Below, piece after piece: positions 7,511-16,784 of a stretch of 64,000 nt of DNA (position 1 is the stretch's first letter; each line of letters begins with the position of its first letter). The notes below the pieces were generated by a model that saw only the letters and a program-made list of their open reading frames with translations, had not been told where the DNA came from and did not search any database. The DNA comes from Candidatus Zixiibacteriota bacterium. GTDB taxonomy: Bacteria > RBG-13-66-14 > B26-G2 > WVWN01. The stretch lies in contig JAUWLW010000006.1 in NCBI GenBank assembly GCA_030613505.1, forward strand, positions 18,566 through 82,565. The letters run 5' to 3'. Position numbers and translations under genes: made by a program.

Positions 7511-8761
7511 ACACGCGGCAAAAAGTTGAATGACCACCGCGGCGTAAAGCAATAACATACCGAAGGTAACGATTTTTAACCGGAAAAACACGTCCTCCGT
7601 CGCGGTCCCCCAAATGTCGGCGGTGGTCAAAGTGTGAGCGGCGAACGAAAGGGCCACAAGCGCATAGCACGCGTTCCGCGCGCCGCCGGGCCCCCTCCGC
7701 CGCGCGTAGTATAAAACCGCCATATAGGGGAAAATCGCGACTACGAAATGCTGTAGCCAAGTTAACGGTTGTAATAAAACACCTGTCAACACAATTAGAC
7801 TTAATAGTAAGTTATCCCGGGCGGAGGGTCCGGCACGCTTTTTTATAAAACCACACTTAACTACGAAAAACGCTATAACGGACGCGAAGAGCGCCATAGT
7901 AGCGGCGTTAACCCAACGGGAATGACGCCGCAGGTACAAAAAACGCGTAAGGTCCCCCCTGTTAAATAACTTATTATATGCAGACACCGCCGCGGGCACC
8001 GACTCGTTGCGATCTAAAGTATAATAAAAATACTCAACTACCGCCGGACGTAAAACGACTTCGTACCAACGGCGATTTAAATCAACGTTACGACTCCATC
8101 CAACGAATACTGCAGACGCCAAGCATAACACCGCGGCGGCGATAACTACGCTTAACAAGGCGCGGTATTCGCGGCGGATTAACAAATAAAGCAGTATCGG
8201 CGCCGCCATTAACTTCGCTAATACGGCCGCCCCCAGTAAGGCGCCGCCCGTTACCTTCTTCCCGCGCTGTATGAAGTATACGCTCAGAAAAGCGAACGCC
8301 CATAGAGGTACGTTTATCTGCCCGGAGCCGAGGTTGTCCCACCATAACCTCGCGGAAACGACCGCCGTCGCGACTAACACCCAATTCCATTTGCCCCTGC
8401 CTAGGTTCGCCAACTTTCGCCTAAGCCACGGCGCCATCGGCACGGCCGGCGACTCCAACAAGTAAAAAGAAACGCTAAAAAGGAGGATTAAAGACCCGAA
8501 ATTGAAAACGAACCACAACGACGCGGCGACGACGCGCGGCATGAGCGCGAACGGAACCATCACTAGGGCGAAGAACGGCGCGCATAGATAACCGGAGAGG
8601 GCTAAACTGCTTCCGGCGTACGGGTCGCCGTCCGTCAATACAGCCTCCCCCGCCTCGAAATATCTTAGAACGTCGCCTCGCTCGGCGCAACGTTCAACCC
8701 ACTCCACGGCGAACGCGACGAACGCCAAAGCAACTACGAAAACGACGAGCCATTTCTTCAT
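7460..8761 (-). CDS. GT87 (DUF2029) family polyprenol-phosphate-dependent mannosyltransferase-like protein
   Basis: 433 residues, ATG at 8761 behind GGAGGTAGGG. The N-terminal TM is followed by DVLRYFEAGEAVLTDGDPY, then LCAPFFALVMVPFALMP and LGSGQINVPLWAFAFLSVYF, the characteristic DUF2029/GT87 segments (acidic loop residues, then G-Q-x-N). About ten TM helices in all. It probably transfers a hexose from a polyprenyl-phosphate donor. The gene lies downstream of P5C dehydrogenase on the same strand and its last codons (RLPAALPASEGGE) are an out-of-frame reading of the displaced dehydrogenase 3' end, so it looks inserted there. Confidence 0.75.
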   Translation of the reverse strand: MKKWLVVFVVALAFVAFAVEWVERCAERGDVLRYFEAGEAVLTDGDPYAGSSLALSGYLCAPFFALVMVPFALMPRVVAASLWFVFNFGSLILLFSVSFYLLESPAVPMAPWLRRKLANLGRGKWNWVLVATAVVSARLWWDNLGSGQINVPLWAFAFLSVYFIQRGKKVTGGALLGAAVLAKLMAAPILLYLLIRREYRALLSVVIAAAVLCLASAVFVGWSRNVDLNRRWYEVVLRPAVVEYFYYTLDRNESVPAAVSAYNKLFNRGDLTRFLYLRRHSRWVNAATMALFASVIAFFVVKCGFIKKRAGPSARDNLLLSLIVLTGVLLQPLTWLQHFVVAIFPYMAVLYYARRRGPGGARNACYALVALSFAAHTLTTADIWGTATEDVFFRLKIVTFGMLLLYAAVVIQLFAACRRPRLPAALPASEGGE

Positions 8762-8858
8762 ACCCTACCTCCAGCGGCACCCGCGACGGCCCGGAATAAC
8801 TTTAAATACGGTCGGCCGTAAAACCGTACGCCGCGAAATGTTCTGCCTCCCCTACCCC

Positions 8859-10409
8859 TTACAACGCCTCGCTCACCAGCTTGGCCTGCGTGAAGAGCAG
8901 CAGGTAGTCGCGGCCGCCGGCCTTGGAGTCCGTCCCCGACATGTTGAAGCCGCCGAAGGGGTGGGCGCCGACCAGGGCGGCGGTGCACTTGCGGTTGAAG
9001 TACAGGTTGCCAACGTGGCACTTGCGCCGCGCCTGCTCGAGGCGCGAGCGGTCGCTCGAGTAGACGGCACCCGTCAAGCCGTATACCGTGTTATTGGATA
9101 TCTGAACGGCTTCGCCGAAGTCTTTGGCGCGGATAAAGGCCACTACCGGCCCGAAGATCTCCTCCTGGGCGACGCGGGCCTTGGGACCGACGTCGGCGAT
9201 AATCGTCGGGTTGATGAAGTACCCCTCGGCGGAGCGCTTGTCGCCCCCCAGTACGAGGCGGCCCTCTTTTTTCCCTATTTCGATGTAATCCAGGATCTTG
9301 GCCTCCGCCGCGGCGTCGATTACCGGCCCCATGAAGTGGGCGAAGTCGCGCGGGTCGCCTACGGTCACCTTCTCCCTGGTCCGGGCGACGACCTTCTCGA
9401 GGACCGAGTCGTAGACGTCGTCGGTGACGATGGCGCGCGAGCACGCCGAACACTTCTGCCCCTGGAAGCCGTAAGCGCTGGCGACGATGCCGTCCGCCGC
9501 GGCGTCGAGGTCGGCGGTGCCGTCGACGATTATGAAATCCTTGCCGCCCATCTCGGCGATGACGCGCTTGATCCAGATCTGGCCGCGTTTGGGCCGCGCG
9601 GCCAGGCGGTTGATGCGGAGGCCCACCTCCCTCGAGCCGGTGAAGGCGATGAAGCGGATGCGCGGGTGCGCCACCAGCGCGTCGCCCATGACGCCCCCCG
9701 GCCCGGGCAGGAAGTTCACCACGCCGGGCGGCAGGTTAACTTCCTCCAGGATCTCGAAGAATTTGTACGCGATGGCGGGAGCGGTGGAGGCCGGCTTGAG
9801 GACTACGGTGTTGCCGGCGACGAAGGCCGCGGCCGTCATACCCACTAATATGGCGCAGGGGAAGTTCCACGGCGGGATGACCGCGCCGGCGCCAAGCGGG
9901 ATGTAGTACAGGTTGTTCTCTTCGCCGGCGTACGGGGTGAGCGGCTGCGGCTCGCCGAGGCGCATCATCTCGCGCGCGTAGAACTCGCAGAAGTCGACCG
10001 CCTCGGCGACGTCGCCGTAAGCCTCAATCCAGTTCTTGCCCTCCTCGATCACCATCCACGCCGCGAGCTCGTAGATGCGGCGCCGCATAATCGCCGCGAC
10101 CTTGAGGAGGTAGCGCGCGCGCTCCTCGGGCGGCGTCCAGCGCCATTTTTCGAACGCGCGGTTGGCCGCGGCCACGGCCTTGCGCGCGGCCTCGGCGTCC
10201 GCCTTCGAGAAAACGCCCACCACCTCGTCTGTCTTGGAAGGGTTTATGGATTTGAATTTCTCGGCGGTGGTTACGCGCTCGCCGCCGATGACGAGGGGGT
10301 ACTCGCGGCCCAGCTCGCCCCCGACTCGTTGGACAGCCTCTTCCATCGCGAGCTTCTCGGCGGCCTCTTTAAATAGTAATATCGGCTCGTTTTCAAATGG
10401 CGGTAGCAT
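8859..10409 (-). CDS. pruA: L-glutamate gamma-semialdehyde (1-pyrroline-5-carboxylate) dehydrogenase
   Basis: 516 residues, RocA/PruA type. It oxidises glutamate semialdehyde to glutamate with NAD+, the second step of proline breakdown. Visible are PPWNFPCAILVGMTAAAFVAGNTVVLKPA (cofactor site), FTGSREVGLRIN, the catalytic glutamate in IAEMGGKD and the catalytic cysteine in GFQGQKCSACSR, then EEIFGPVVAF and the C-terminal PFGGFNMSGTDSKAGGRDYLL. N-terminus FENEPILLF is typical of the stand-alone enzyme. No proline dehydrogenase is adjacent. The last 60 bases have a diverged second copy at 7451-7510. Confidence 0.92.
   Translation of the reverse strand: MLPPFENEPILLFKEAAEKLAMEEAVQRVGGELGREYPLVIGGERVTTAEKFKSINPSKTDEVVGVFSKADAEAARKAVAAANRAFEKWRWTPPEERARYLLKVAAIMRRRIYELAAWMVIEEGKNWIEAYGDVAEAVDFCEFYAREMMRLGEPQPLTPYAGEENNLYYIPLGAGAVIPPWNFPCAILVGMTAAAFVAGNTVVLKPASTAPAIAYKFFEILEEVNLPPGVVNFLPGPGGVMGDALVAHPRIRFIAFTGSREVGLRINRLAARPKRGQIWIKRVIAEMGGKDFIIVDGTADLDAAADGIVASAYGFQGQKCSACSRAIVTDDVYDSVLEKVVARTREKVTVGDPRDFAHFMGPVIDAAAEAKILDYIEIGKKEGRLVLGGDKRSAEGYFINPTIIADVGPKARVAQEEIFGPVVAFIRAKDFGEAVQISNNTVYGLTGAVYSSDRSRLEQARRKCHVGNLYFNRKCTAALVGAHPFGGFNMSGTDSKAGGRDYLLLFTQAKLVSEAL
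8860..8919 (-). repeat. 3' end of pruA, upstream member of a direct repeat
   Basis: In-gene copy of the 60-bp repeat whose displaced partner is at 7451-7510, 1,409 bases away. The pair brackets the GT87 gene exactly. Confidence 0.85.
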
Positions 10410-10543
10410 AAAACGTTGCCTCCGTTTGATTTAAATAAATACGTCTGAACGTTACCAACGGCCCATTTTACGCGGCCGCCGGCGCTATATCAAGCGAAAT
10501 CAGGCGTAGGCGGCGACGTTTTGTTTGCGCGCCGCCCGCCGAT

Positions 10544-12031
10544 ATGCTAAAAATAAACAACCCGCGGCGCGGGCGAACGGCGGATACGACTATGGGTAGA
10601 CTGAAAGCGTTTTGCGGCCGGTTCTGGGTGCAGGTCGGCGCGGTATGTCTCGTCGCCGTGCTGGCGGTAGCGGCGCGCCAACTATTACTCCCGGCCCACG
10701 GGCCGAGGGCGCAAATCAGCCCGTTCTTCTCCCTCGTCCACTTCCATTTTGACTGGTACACGTTCGTGCCGCCGCTGGTATTCGCGGCTTTTATGCTCCC
10801 CCTGCGCTGGGCGCTGCGGCGGCCGCCGGCCGCGAAATTTTTCTACCTCGCTCTCGCCTTCTTCGCCTTCACGACCACGGTCAATATGGCCGGCGGCGGC
10901 CCCATCAAGGTCCTGCCGGGAGCCCTCTGGCAGTACGCCTTCGACGCCCAGAAACTCTACGCGCAAGGCAACTTCCTGCGCGACTACCACCTACACGTCG
11001 CGGGCATGCACTGGCACACGACGGTCCACCCGCCCGGCGTATTTCTCTACTTCTATCCGCTCTTAAAGTTGTTCGGCAACGTATGGATACCGGTCGCGCT
11101 GGTGAACGCCCTGCTGGCGGGCGCGGGCGTCGCCTTCGTCTACAAGGCGGCCGAGCTCGTCTACGGCGGCGACGCCGGCGACGCCCCCGCGGCGCTGTAC
11201 GTGACGACGCCCAGCCTGATACTCTACGGGTCCACCGTCGACGCGGTGTTGTGCGCGCTGGGAGCCGCGGTTTTATTCCTCCTTGCGCTGTACCTCTCCC
11301 GGGGGCGCTTGGTTCACGCCGTGCTGACCGGCCTCGCGCTAGCGGCGGGCACGTTCGCCGCGTACCAATTCGGCTTTATCTGGGTATTGGTGGTTGTATG
11401 GTCCTTACTCTACGTTCTGTACCGGCGCAAAAAAGAACCCGGCGACGACGCGCCGGCCGCCGGAAAGGTTCTGCCCGCCGGGAGGGTGGCGGCGCTGGGA
11501 GCCGCGGCCGCGGCGACGTTCGCCCTCTTCTTCGCCGCGATATACGTCGTCTCCGGTTTCAACGTCATAACCGAATTTCAGTACCAACAACGCGCCTCCG
11601 AGCTGTACTTCGGCGCCGGCGACAACGTCGTCTACTGGATCAAACGCCTTTTCTTCGGCGCGCCGGCCTACGCGACGAAGCACCGCTCGTACCTGATGTG
11701 GGTGCCGGGGAACGTCGTCGCCTTCTTCGCGCTGCTGGGGCCGCCGACGACGGTGCTTTTCTTACGCAACCTATGGGGGGAATTAAAAACGAAAACGGTC
11801 CGGCGCCTTTCGTTAGTCTCACTGGCCGCGGCCGTAAGTTTCGTCCTAGTCAACCTATCGGGCCTAACCCTCGCCGAAACGGAGCGCGTCTGGCTCTTTA
11901 TGGCCCCCTGGTTTCTCCTGGGCGCGGGCTATTATCTGAAAGTCAAGGAAAGCCGCTTTTTCTATCCGGCGTTGCTCTTCAACCTCGCCTTGAGCTTCGC
12001 CTTCGTAATATTCTTCTACCACGTAAAATAA
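10544..12031 (+). CDS. polytopic membrane protein, probable GT-C glycosyltransferase
   Basis: 495 residues, about 11 hydrophobic segments. After TM3 a periplasmic loop carries YHLHVAGMHWHTTVHPPGVFLYFYPLLKLFG, resembling the His/Pro-rich loop of several GT-C proteins, but no classical DxD or EDE is obvious in loop 1. An ATG at 10592 (MGRLKAFCGRFWVQ) may be the real start, because the residues before it are basic and poorly hydrophobic. No strong ribosome site precedes either. The role in glycan assembly is inference from fold and neighbours. Confidence 0.55.
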   Translation: MLKINNPRRGRTADTTMGRLKAFCGRFWVQVGAVCLVAVLAVAARQLLLPAHGPRAQISPFFSLVHFHFDWYTFVPPLVFAAFMLPLRWALRRPPAAKFFYLALAFFAFTTTVNMAGGGPIKVLPGALWQYAFDAQKLYAQGNFLRDYHLHVAGMHWHTTVHPPGVFLYFYPLLKLFGNVWIPVALVNALLAGAGVAFVYKAAELVYGGDAGDAPAALYVTTPSLILYGSTVDAVLCALGAAVLFLLALYLSRGRLVHAVLTGLALAAGTFAAYQFGFIWVLVVVWSLLYVLYRRKKEPGDDAPAAGKVLPAGRVAALGAAAAATFALFFAAIYVVSGFNVITEFQYQQRASELYFGAGDNVVYWIKRLFFGAPAYATKHRSYLMWVPGNVVAFFALLGPPTTVLFLRNLWGELKTKTVRRLSLVSLAAAVSFVLVNLSGLTLAETERVWLFMAPWFLLGAGYYLKVKESRFFYPALLFNLALSFAFVIFFYHVK

Positions 12032-12065
12032 AGGAACGGGTGTCCCGCGCGCCGGGTCGCGGCTA

Positions 12066-13298
12066 TCAACTACTCCGGCCGGAGGAAGGACGCCGCAGCC
12101 GCTGCAGGCAGAACACCGCGAACGCCGCAGCGTATATTATCAATATGAACTCTATCGGGACGCGGAAGCGGAGGAGGGGTTTCAAAACGGTATGGGTGAG
12201 CGCCACTACGGCCACGGGCGCCAACAACGCGAACGTCCGCGACGCCGGCCTGCGGAACAACAAAACCCCCGCCCACGCCGCTACCGTCAACATTCCGCCG
12301 ACGACGATCCAGGCGACGAACGCAGCCTTCTTCTTGGCCGACGGCGCCGGGCTGAAGAAATGCACGAACTTGCCGGGCAGCGAAAGGGCGAAGCGCACCC
12401 GGTACCGGCTCAGCAACTCGAAAGCCTTAGCCCGATAGAACCGCTCGTACTCGATATCGGCGCGCGGCGTACCCCGGTAGGCCCCGACCTTCTCCGCGAA
12501 CTCGGGCGACCGCCGCAGCGCCACCGACGTAGGGACCTCGCCGCGGCCCAGCCGCATGTTCCCCTCGTAGAGGATCTGGCCCGCGTTTAACGTCGCCGGG
12601 ATGAACGCGCCGAAGACGCGGTAGTTGCGGTACGTCCACAGGCCGGTTAACGCCAGAAAGGCCGCCGTGGTCAAGGCCACCGCGCGCACCCTCGCGGCCG
12701 GCCCGCCCATCCTGTAGAACGCCAGCCCCGCCGTCAATACCAACGCCACGACGAAATAAGACGAACGGCAAAGCGCCGCCGCCGCCAACAACAGGCCCGT
12801 AAATACGGCGTAGGCCGCGGAACCGCGCGACGCCCTGGCGTACGCCAGCAGCGCCGCCGCCAAGAGGAACGTCGCCAGCGTTTCCGAAAGGACGACGCGC
12901 GACATCCAGACGTAGACCGGGTGGAACGCGAATATCGCCGCGGCCACGGCCGCCACTTTTTTATCGAAATAAAGCCGGGCCAGATAGTAGACCAGCACCG
13001 CCGTCGCCGCGCCGAGTACGACCTGCGCCGCCACCGCCTGGGCCAAGCCCGGGCCGAACAACTTAAAAACGCCCGCCAGGAATAGCGGGAAGGCCGGCGG
13101 CACGGAGCCCAAAAAGCGGCCGTCGGGAAGGACGTACCCGAGGCCGCTCGCCAAGTTCTGCGCCGTGCTGAAATAGAAGACCGCGTCCGCCTGCAGCCGG
13201 TAACGCGTAAGCGCCGCTATCAGCACTCGCACGACGAGGGCAAGACAAAAAAAACCGGCGGGGACCAGCCACGCCCGCTGCCGCTTAACGTCAACCAT
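12066..13298 (-). CDS. GT39/PMT-like membrane glycosyltransferase
   Basis: 410 residues. After TM1, YRLQADAVFYFSTAQNLASGLGYV supplies the acidic first-loop motif (an ArnT/PMT-like D with a nearby aromatic), followed by VPPAFPLFLAGVFKLFG. Eight to ten TM helices follow. Convergent with the previous gene, with only 34 bases between their ends. Probably adds a sugar from a lipid-linked donor; acceptor unknown. Confidence 0.65.
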   Translation of the reverse strand: MVDVKRQRAWLVPAGFFCLALVVRVLIAALTRYRLQADAVFYFSTAQNLASGLGYVLPDGRFLGSVPPAFPLFLAGVFKLFGPGLAQAVAAQVVLGAATAVLVYYLARLYFDKKVAAVAAAIFAFHPVYVWMSRVVLSETLATFLLAAALLAYARASRGSAAYAVFTGLLLAAAALCRSSYFVVALVLTAGLAFYRMGGPAARVRAVALTTAAFLALTGLWTYRNYRVFGAFIPATLNAGQILYEGNMRLGRGEVPTSVALRRSPEFAEKVGAYRGTPRADIEYERFYRAKAFELLSRYRVRFALSLPGKFVHFFSPAPSAKKKAAFVAWIVVGGMLTVAAWAGVLLFRRPASRTFALLAPVAVVALTHTVLKPLLRFRVPIEFILIIYAAAFAVFCLQRLRRPSSGRSS

Positions 13299-13359
13299 AT
13301 CGCCGTCGGACCGACCCGGGACGCCGCGGGCCGCGTTTTACGCCCGGGGCCCCACTCCC

Positions 13360-14019
13360 TTACCCGCCCATTTCTTCCAGGGCTTTAGCCGCCGCCTTGC
13401 GTACCTGCTCGTCGTCGTCGCCGGCCGCAACCCGTTCCAAGGCCGCGCGCGCCCCCCGCGCCTTCAGCTTCCTCAGCGCGCCGCAGGCCTCGAAGCGCGC
13501 CCACTTGTGGTCGTCGCTCAGGACCGCCACGAGCGCGTCCGTGGCCGCGGCGTCGCCGAGCTCGCCGAGGCCGTACGCGGCGCTCGCCCGGACGTCGCCC
13601 TCCGGCTCTTCCCGCAGCGCTCGAACCATGGGCTCGAGCGCCCGACTGTCGCCTATCTTGCCGAGCGCGCCCAGGACGAACCGCTTCACACCCGGCTCGG
13701 CGTAAGGCAGCTTATCGATTAGCGGGGAGACCGCGCGGTTATCGCCTATCTTACCAAGGGCCTCCGCGGCCAATAGCTGAACCTTGGTGTCGTTATCGTC
13801 CAGCGCTTTTATAAGCCCCGGCGTCGCTACGTCGAACCCCATTACGCCCAACGTGCGGGCGGTGTCGCGCCGCTCCGAGACGTCGGCGCTCTCGAGCATA
13901 TCTATCAAGTAGTACATGTCCTGGGGCGGTTTCTTTTCGGCGGCGGCCGTAGGTAGAACAAACGCCGCGGCCGCGGCGACCCAAAGACATCCCCGAAGTA
14001 ACGTGGCGGCCTTCGAAGC
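13360..14019 (-). CDS. secreted HEAT-repeat protein
   Basis: About 219 residues from a TTG at 14019, chosen because GGGAG lies five bases upstream; a TTG at 14037 would overlap prs. A signal peptide (LRGCLWVAAAAAFVLPTAAA) is followed by five PBS-lyase-type HEAT repeats of about 31 residues (for example ATPGLIKALDDNDTKVQLLA, AVSPLIDKL, ALEPMVRALREEPEGDVRA, ATDALVAVLSDDHKWARFEA). Such solenoids are protein-interaction scaffolds. It starts two codons after prs ends and is probably co-transcribed with it. Confidence 0.75.
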   Translation of the reverse strand, partial: ASKAATLLRGCLWVAAAAAFVLPTAAAEKKPPQDMYYLIDMLESADVSERRDTARTLGVMGFDVATPGLIKALDDNDTKVQLLAAEALGKIGDNRAVSPLIDKLPYAEPGVKRFVLGALGKIGDSRALEPMVRALREEPEGDVRASAAYGLGELGDAAATDALVAVLSDDHKWARFEACGALRKLKARGARAALERVAAGDDDEQVRKAAAKALEEMGG

Positions 14020-14023
14020 CAAC

Positions 14024-14998
14024 TCAGCTCCCGTCAAATAATTTGCTTATCGACCGGTTGCGGTATATGGCGTCGATGGCGGCACCGAAAAGCGCTGCCA
14101 CCGAACATACTTCAATTTTCCCGCCCACGTCCTCATGGAGCGGTATGGTATCCGTTACGAACAAACCCTCTAAACTGCTAGCCTCTATCTTGGCGGCGGC
14201 ATCGCCCGCCAGTATGGGATGGGTAACTACCGCGACGACGTCCACCGCCCCCTGCTCGCGCAGGAGTGCGGCCCCCTCCACCAGCGAGCCACCGGTCGAC
14301 ACGATGTCGTCTATCATGACGACGTGCTTGCCCTCCACGTCGCCAATGATACTCAGCGCCGCCACTTCGTCCGGGCTCTTACGGTGCTTATCCACCACCG
14401 CGAAATCAACGCGCCCCACTTCGCCCTTCTCCTCCCTCAGGCGCTCGAGCCTGCGTGCGAATGACCTGGCTTTCTTGACGCCGCCGACATCCGGCGACGC
14501 GACAACCAACCCATCGAGGCTAAGCGCCATTACCGTCTTCGCGAAAATTGGCGCGGCCGTCAGGTTATCAACCGGGATGTCGAAAAAGCCTTGTACCTGC
14601 CCCGCGTGCAGGTCCATCGTTAAAACACGGTCCGCGCCGGCGCGCGCCAAAAGGTTAGCAACCAACTTCGCCGTTATCGGGACGCGTGGTTGGTCCTTAC
14701 GGTCCTGGCGCGCGTACGCGTAATACGGTATCACCGCCGTAACACGATACACCGACGACCGCCGGAGCGCATCCATTATTATCATCAACTCGAGCAGGTT
14801 CTCGTTTACCGGGGGACACGTAGGCTGGATGACGAAGCAGTCACGGCCACGGACGTTCACTTCTACCTTAACCGAAACCTCGCCATCAGGAAACCGCGAA
14901 ACCGACATCCTACCCAGTTTGTCGCCAAGCGATTCCGCGACGCGATACGCGAATTCAGGATCGCCACTGCCGGCGAATATTAACCTATCGGGATCCAT
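14024..14998 (-). CDS. prs: ribose-phosphate pyrophosphokinase
   Basis: 324 residues. Makes PRPP from ribose-5-phosphate and ATP. Visible: SRFPDGEVSVKV, IPYYAYARQDRKDQPRVPITAKLVANLL (ATP-site flexible region), DLHAGQVQGFF, and the PRPP-binding loop VMIDDIVSTGGSL. The start is ATG 14998 with AGGGAAG upstream. A longer in-frame opening to 15112 runs through the tRNA-Gln gene and is not coding. The HEAT gene follows immediately. Confidence 0.95.
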   Translation of the reverse strand: MDPDRLIFAGSGDPEFAYRVAESLGDKLGRMSVSRFPDGEVSVKVEVNVRGRDCFVIQPTCPPVNENLLELMIIMDALRRSSVYRVTAVIPYYAYARQDRKDQPRVPITAKLVANLLARAGADRVLTMDLHAGQVQGFFDIPVDNLTAAPIFAKTVMALSLDGLVVASPDVGGVKKARSFARRLERLREEKGEVGRVDFAVVDKHRKSPDEVAALSIIGDVEGKHVVMIDDIVSTGGSLVEGAALLREQGAVDVVAVVTHPILAGDAAAKIEASSLEGLFVTDTIPLHEDVGGKIEVCSVAALFGAAIDAIYRNRSISKLFDGS

Positions 14999-15030
14999 CG
15001 CACTTCCCTTGTTACGTGTAAAGTCAAATC

Positions 15031-15101
15031 TGGGGCGGGTGGATTCGAACCACCGCATGCGGGTTCCAAAGACCCGTGGCTTACCACTTGCCGACGCCCC
15101 A
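15031..15101 (-). tRNA. tRNA-Gln (anticodon TTG)
   Basis: On the minus strand a 71-base cloverleaf: acceptor TGGGGCG pairs with CGCCCCA, anticodon arm CGGGT-CTTTGGA-ACCCG carries TTG, and the T arm contains GGTTCGAATCC. CCA is not encoded. It lies 32 bases before prs. Confidence 0.95.
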
Positions 15102-15425
15102 GAGTTTTCCACTTTTGGGGAAATATATTATAACTATTATTAATAATATATATAACTTTATGTTATTGATGTTTCAAGTAAAAATGCCACAACCGGTGCA
15201 ATTCAGCTTTATAACTTCTTAGTTTAGGCCAGCGTTTCGCGGGGTTGGAGTGACGTTAGTAAAACGGCGCGTTGCTAGAAAGTGGAAAACTTGTTTTCCA
15301 AGGCTGTTAGCTATTTATGTAGAAGGCGGGGAGCGTTTTGTAGAAAACGGTGGTGGGGCGGTTAAAAACTTTAGCTTCGGCGCGCCGTCCTCCCTTTTTC
15401 AACGGCTTATTCGGGTCGGCGGGGC
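15102..15425. other. AT-rich intergenic region 3' of dnaA, candidate origin / unwinding element
   Basis: 324 bases with no gene. Bases 15120-15180 are almost pure A/T, very unlike the GC-rich surroundings. DnaA-box-like sequences lie nearby: TTTTCCACT at 15105-15113 and on the opposite strand at 15281-15289, plus TTTTCCA at the end of line 15294-15300. This is the pattern of a DNA-unwinding element beside weak DnaA sites next to dnaA, but no perfect TTATCCACA was found. Confidence 0.35.
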
Positions 15426-16784
15426 TTACAAGCTCAACCGCTCGAGGTTCTTTTCTATGTCGCGCAAGACTTTGGCAGTTTCGTCTTTATCTGCGGCGAG
15501 CTCGCCTTCGATTTTGGATATAGAGTACATAACGGTAGTATGGTCGCGGTTACCAAAGGCGAGACCGATGTCGGAGAGCGAAGAGGACGTTTTCTCCCGG
15601 CATAGGTACATCGCCATTTGGCGCGCGCGGGCGATGTTGGCGCGGCGCGACTTCGAAAGGAGGTCCCGGCGGCTTACGTTGAAGTATCTGGCGGTAGCCT
15701 CTTGGAGTTGGTCGATGGAAAGGCTGGCGCGCCGTTCCTCCGGAGCAATCTCGCCCAGGATATCCTGAGCCAGCGCCATTGAGACCGGCGTCCCGGTGTG
15801 ATGGGCGGTGGCAAAGAGCCTGTTCAACACACCTTCTATGGCGCGAATGTTGGTAGTGAGTCGCGTGGCTATGAGGTCGGCGACTTCGTCGCGGATGGCG
15901 ATCGCCTTCAGGTCGGCCTTGCTCGCTATGATGGCCCGGCGGGTCTCGTAGTCCGGCGGCTGGATGTCGGCGATAAGGCCCCACTCAAAGCGCGTCCGAA
16001 GGCGGTCCTCCACCTTGGTAATGTCCTTGGGCGCTCGGTCGCTCGAGAGGACGATCTGGCTCCCCGCCTCGTAGAGGGTATTGAAGGTGTGGAAGAACTC
16101 TACCTGGGTACCCTCCATGCCGGCCAGGAATTGTATGTCGTCGACGAGCAGAAATTCGACGTTCCGGTATTTCCGTCGGAAGGAATCGGTCCGGTTGTTC
16201 TTGACCGCGGCGATCATTTCGTTCATGAAGTGGTCGCACGAGAGGTACGAGATGCGGACGCCGTTGCCTTTTTGGATGGTCGCGTGGCCTATCGCGTGGA
16301 GGAGGTGTGTTTTGCCGAGGCCGACGCCGCCGTAGATGAAAAGGGGATTGTAGCGGGCCCCGGGGTTTTGGGCCACGGCCCGGCAAGCGGCGTGACAGAA
16401 CGAGTTCGACCGGCCCACGACGAAAGTATCGAACGTGTATTGGGGGTTCAATTTCGACAGTTTGGGCGCCGGGAATTTCGCCGGGCCGACGGCAGGGCCG
16501 GCGTCGCCGAGGAACAACCCCTCCTGGGCCACCGCGGCCTCGACGTCGACTTTGGCCTCCGGTCCCATAACCTCGCGCGCCTTCTCCTCCAAGACCCCCA
16601 AATATTTTTCTTTTATGAATTCCCGATAGAGGTTATTGGGTACCTCGAGGAGGAGGACGTTGTCCGCGACGCCTTTGCACACCGCGGGCCGAAGCCACGT
16701 CTCGCATTCTTTGCGGCCCATTTCGCCTGCGACCCGGCGGAAGATGTCGCGCCACACTCGCGTTTCCGCTTTTACCGACTTCAC
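15426..16784 (-). CDS. dnaA: chromosomal replication initiator DnaA
   Basis: 452 residues, GTG start with AGGAGG eight bases upstream. Domain I (WRDIFRRVAGEMGRKECETWLRP), a short domain II, then AAA+ domain III: NPLFIYGGVGLGKTHLLHAI (Walker A), FLLVDDIQFLAGMEGTQ (Walker B) and RLRTRFEWGLIADIQPPD (sensor/arginine finger region). Domain IV ends with LAFGNRDHTTVMYSISKIE, the DNA-binding signature. It binds DnaA boxes at oriC and opens DNA. It is separated by about 14 kb from the parAB-mnmG-rpmH block that often accompanies it. Confidence 0.97.
   Translation of the reverse strand: MKSVKAETRVWRDIFRRVAGEMGRKECETWLRPAVCKGVADNVLLLEVPNNLYREFIKEKYLGVLEEKAREVMGPEAKVDVEAAVAQEGLFLGDAGPAVGPAKFPAPKLSKLNPQYTFDTFVVGRSNSFCHAACRAVAQNPGARYNPLFIYGGVGLGKTHLLHAIGHATIQKGNGVRISYLSCDHFMNEMIAAVKNNRTDSFRRKYRNVEFLLVDDIQFLAGMEGTQVEFFHTFNTLYEAGSQIVLSSDRAPKDITKVEDRLRTRFEWGLIADIQPPDYETRRAIIASKADLKAIAIRDEVADLIATRLTTNIRAIEGVLNRLFATAHHTGTPVSMALAQDILGEIAPEERRASLSIDQLQEATARYFNVSRRDLLSKSRRANIARARQMAMYLCREKTSSSLSDIGLAFGNRDHTTVMYSISKIEGELAADKDETAKVLRDIEKNLERLSL

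Noticed and set aside
8838-9848. 336-codon plus-strand open frame
   Set aside because: Shadow of pruA on the other strand; no recognisable motif.
11083-12438. 451-codon plus-strand open frame
   Set aside because: Out-of-frame reading of the membrane protein at 10.5-12.0 kb running into the antisense of the next gene; Arg-rich nonsense composition.
14999-15112. N-terminal extension of prs
   Set aside because: The in-frame extension runs through the tRNA-Gln gene; the internal ATG at 14998 has a ribosome site and gives the normal length.
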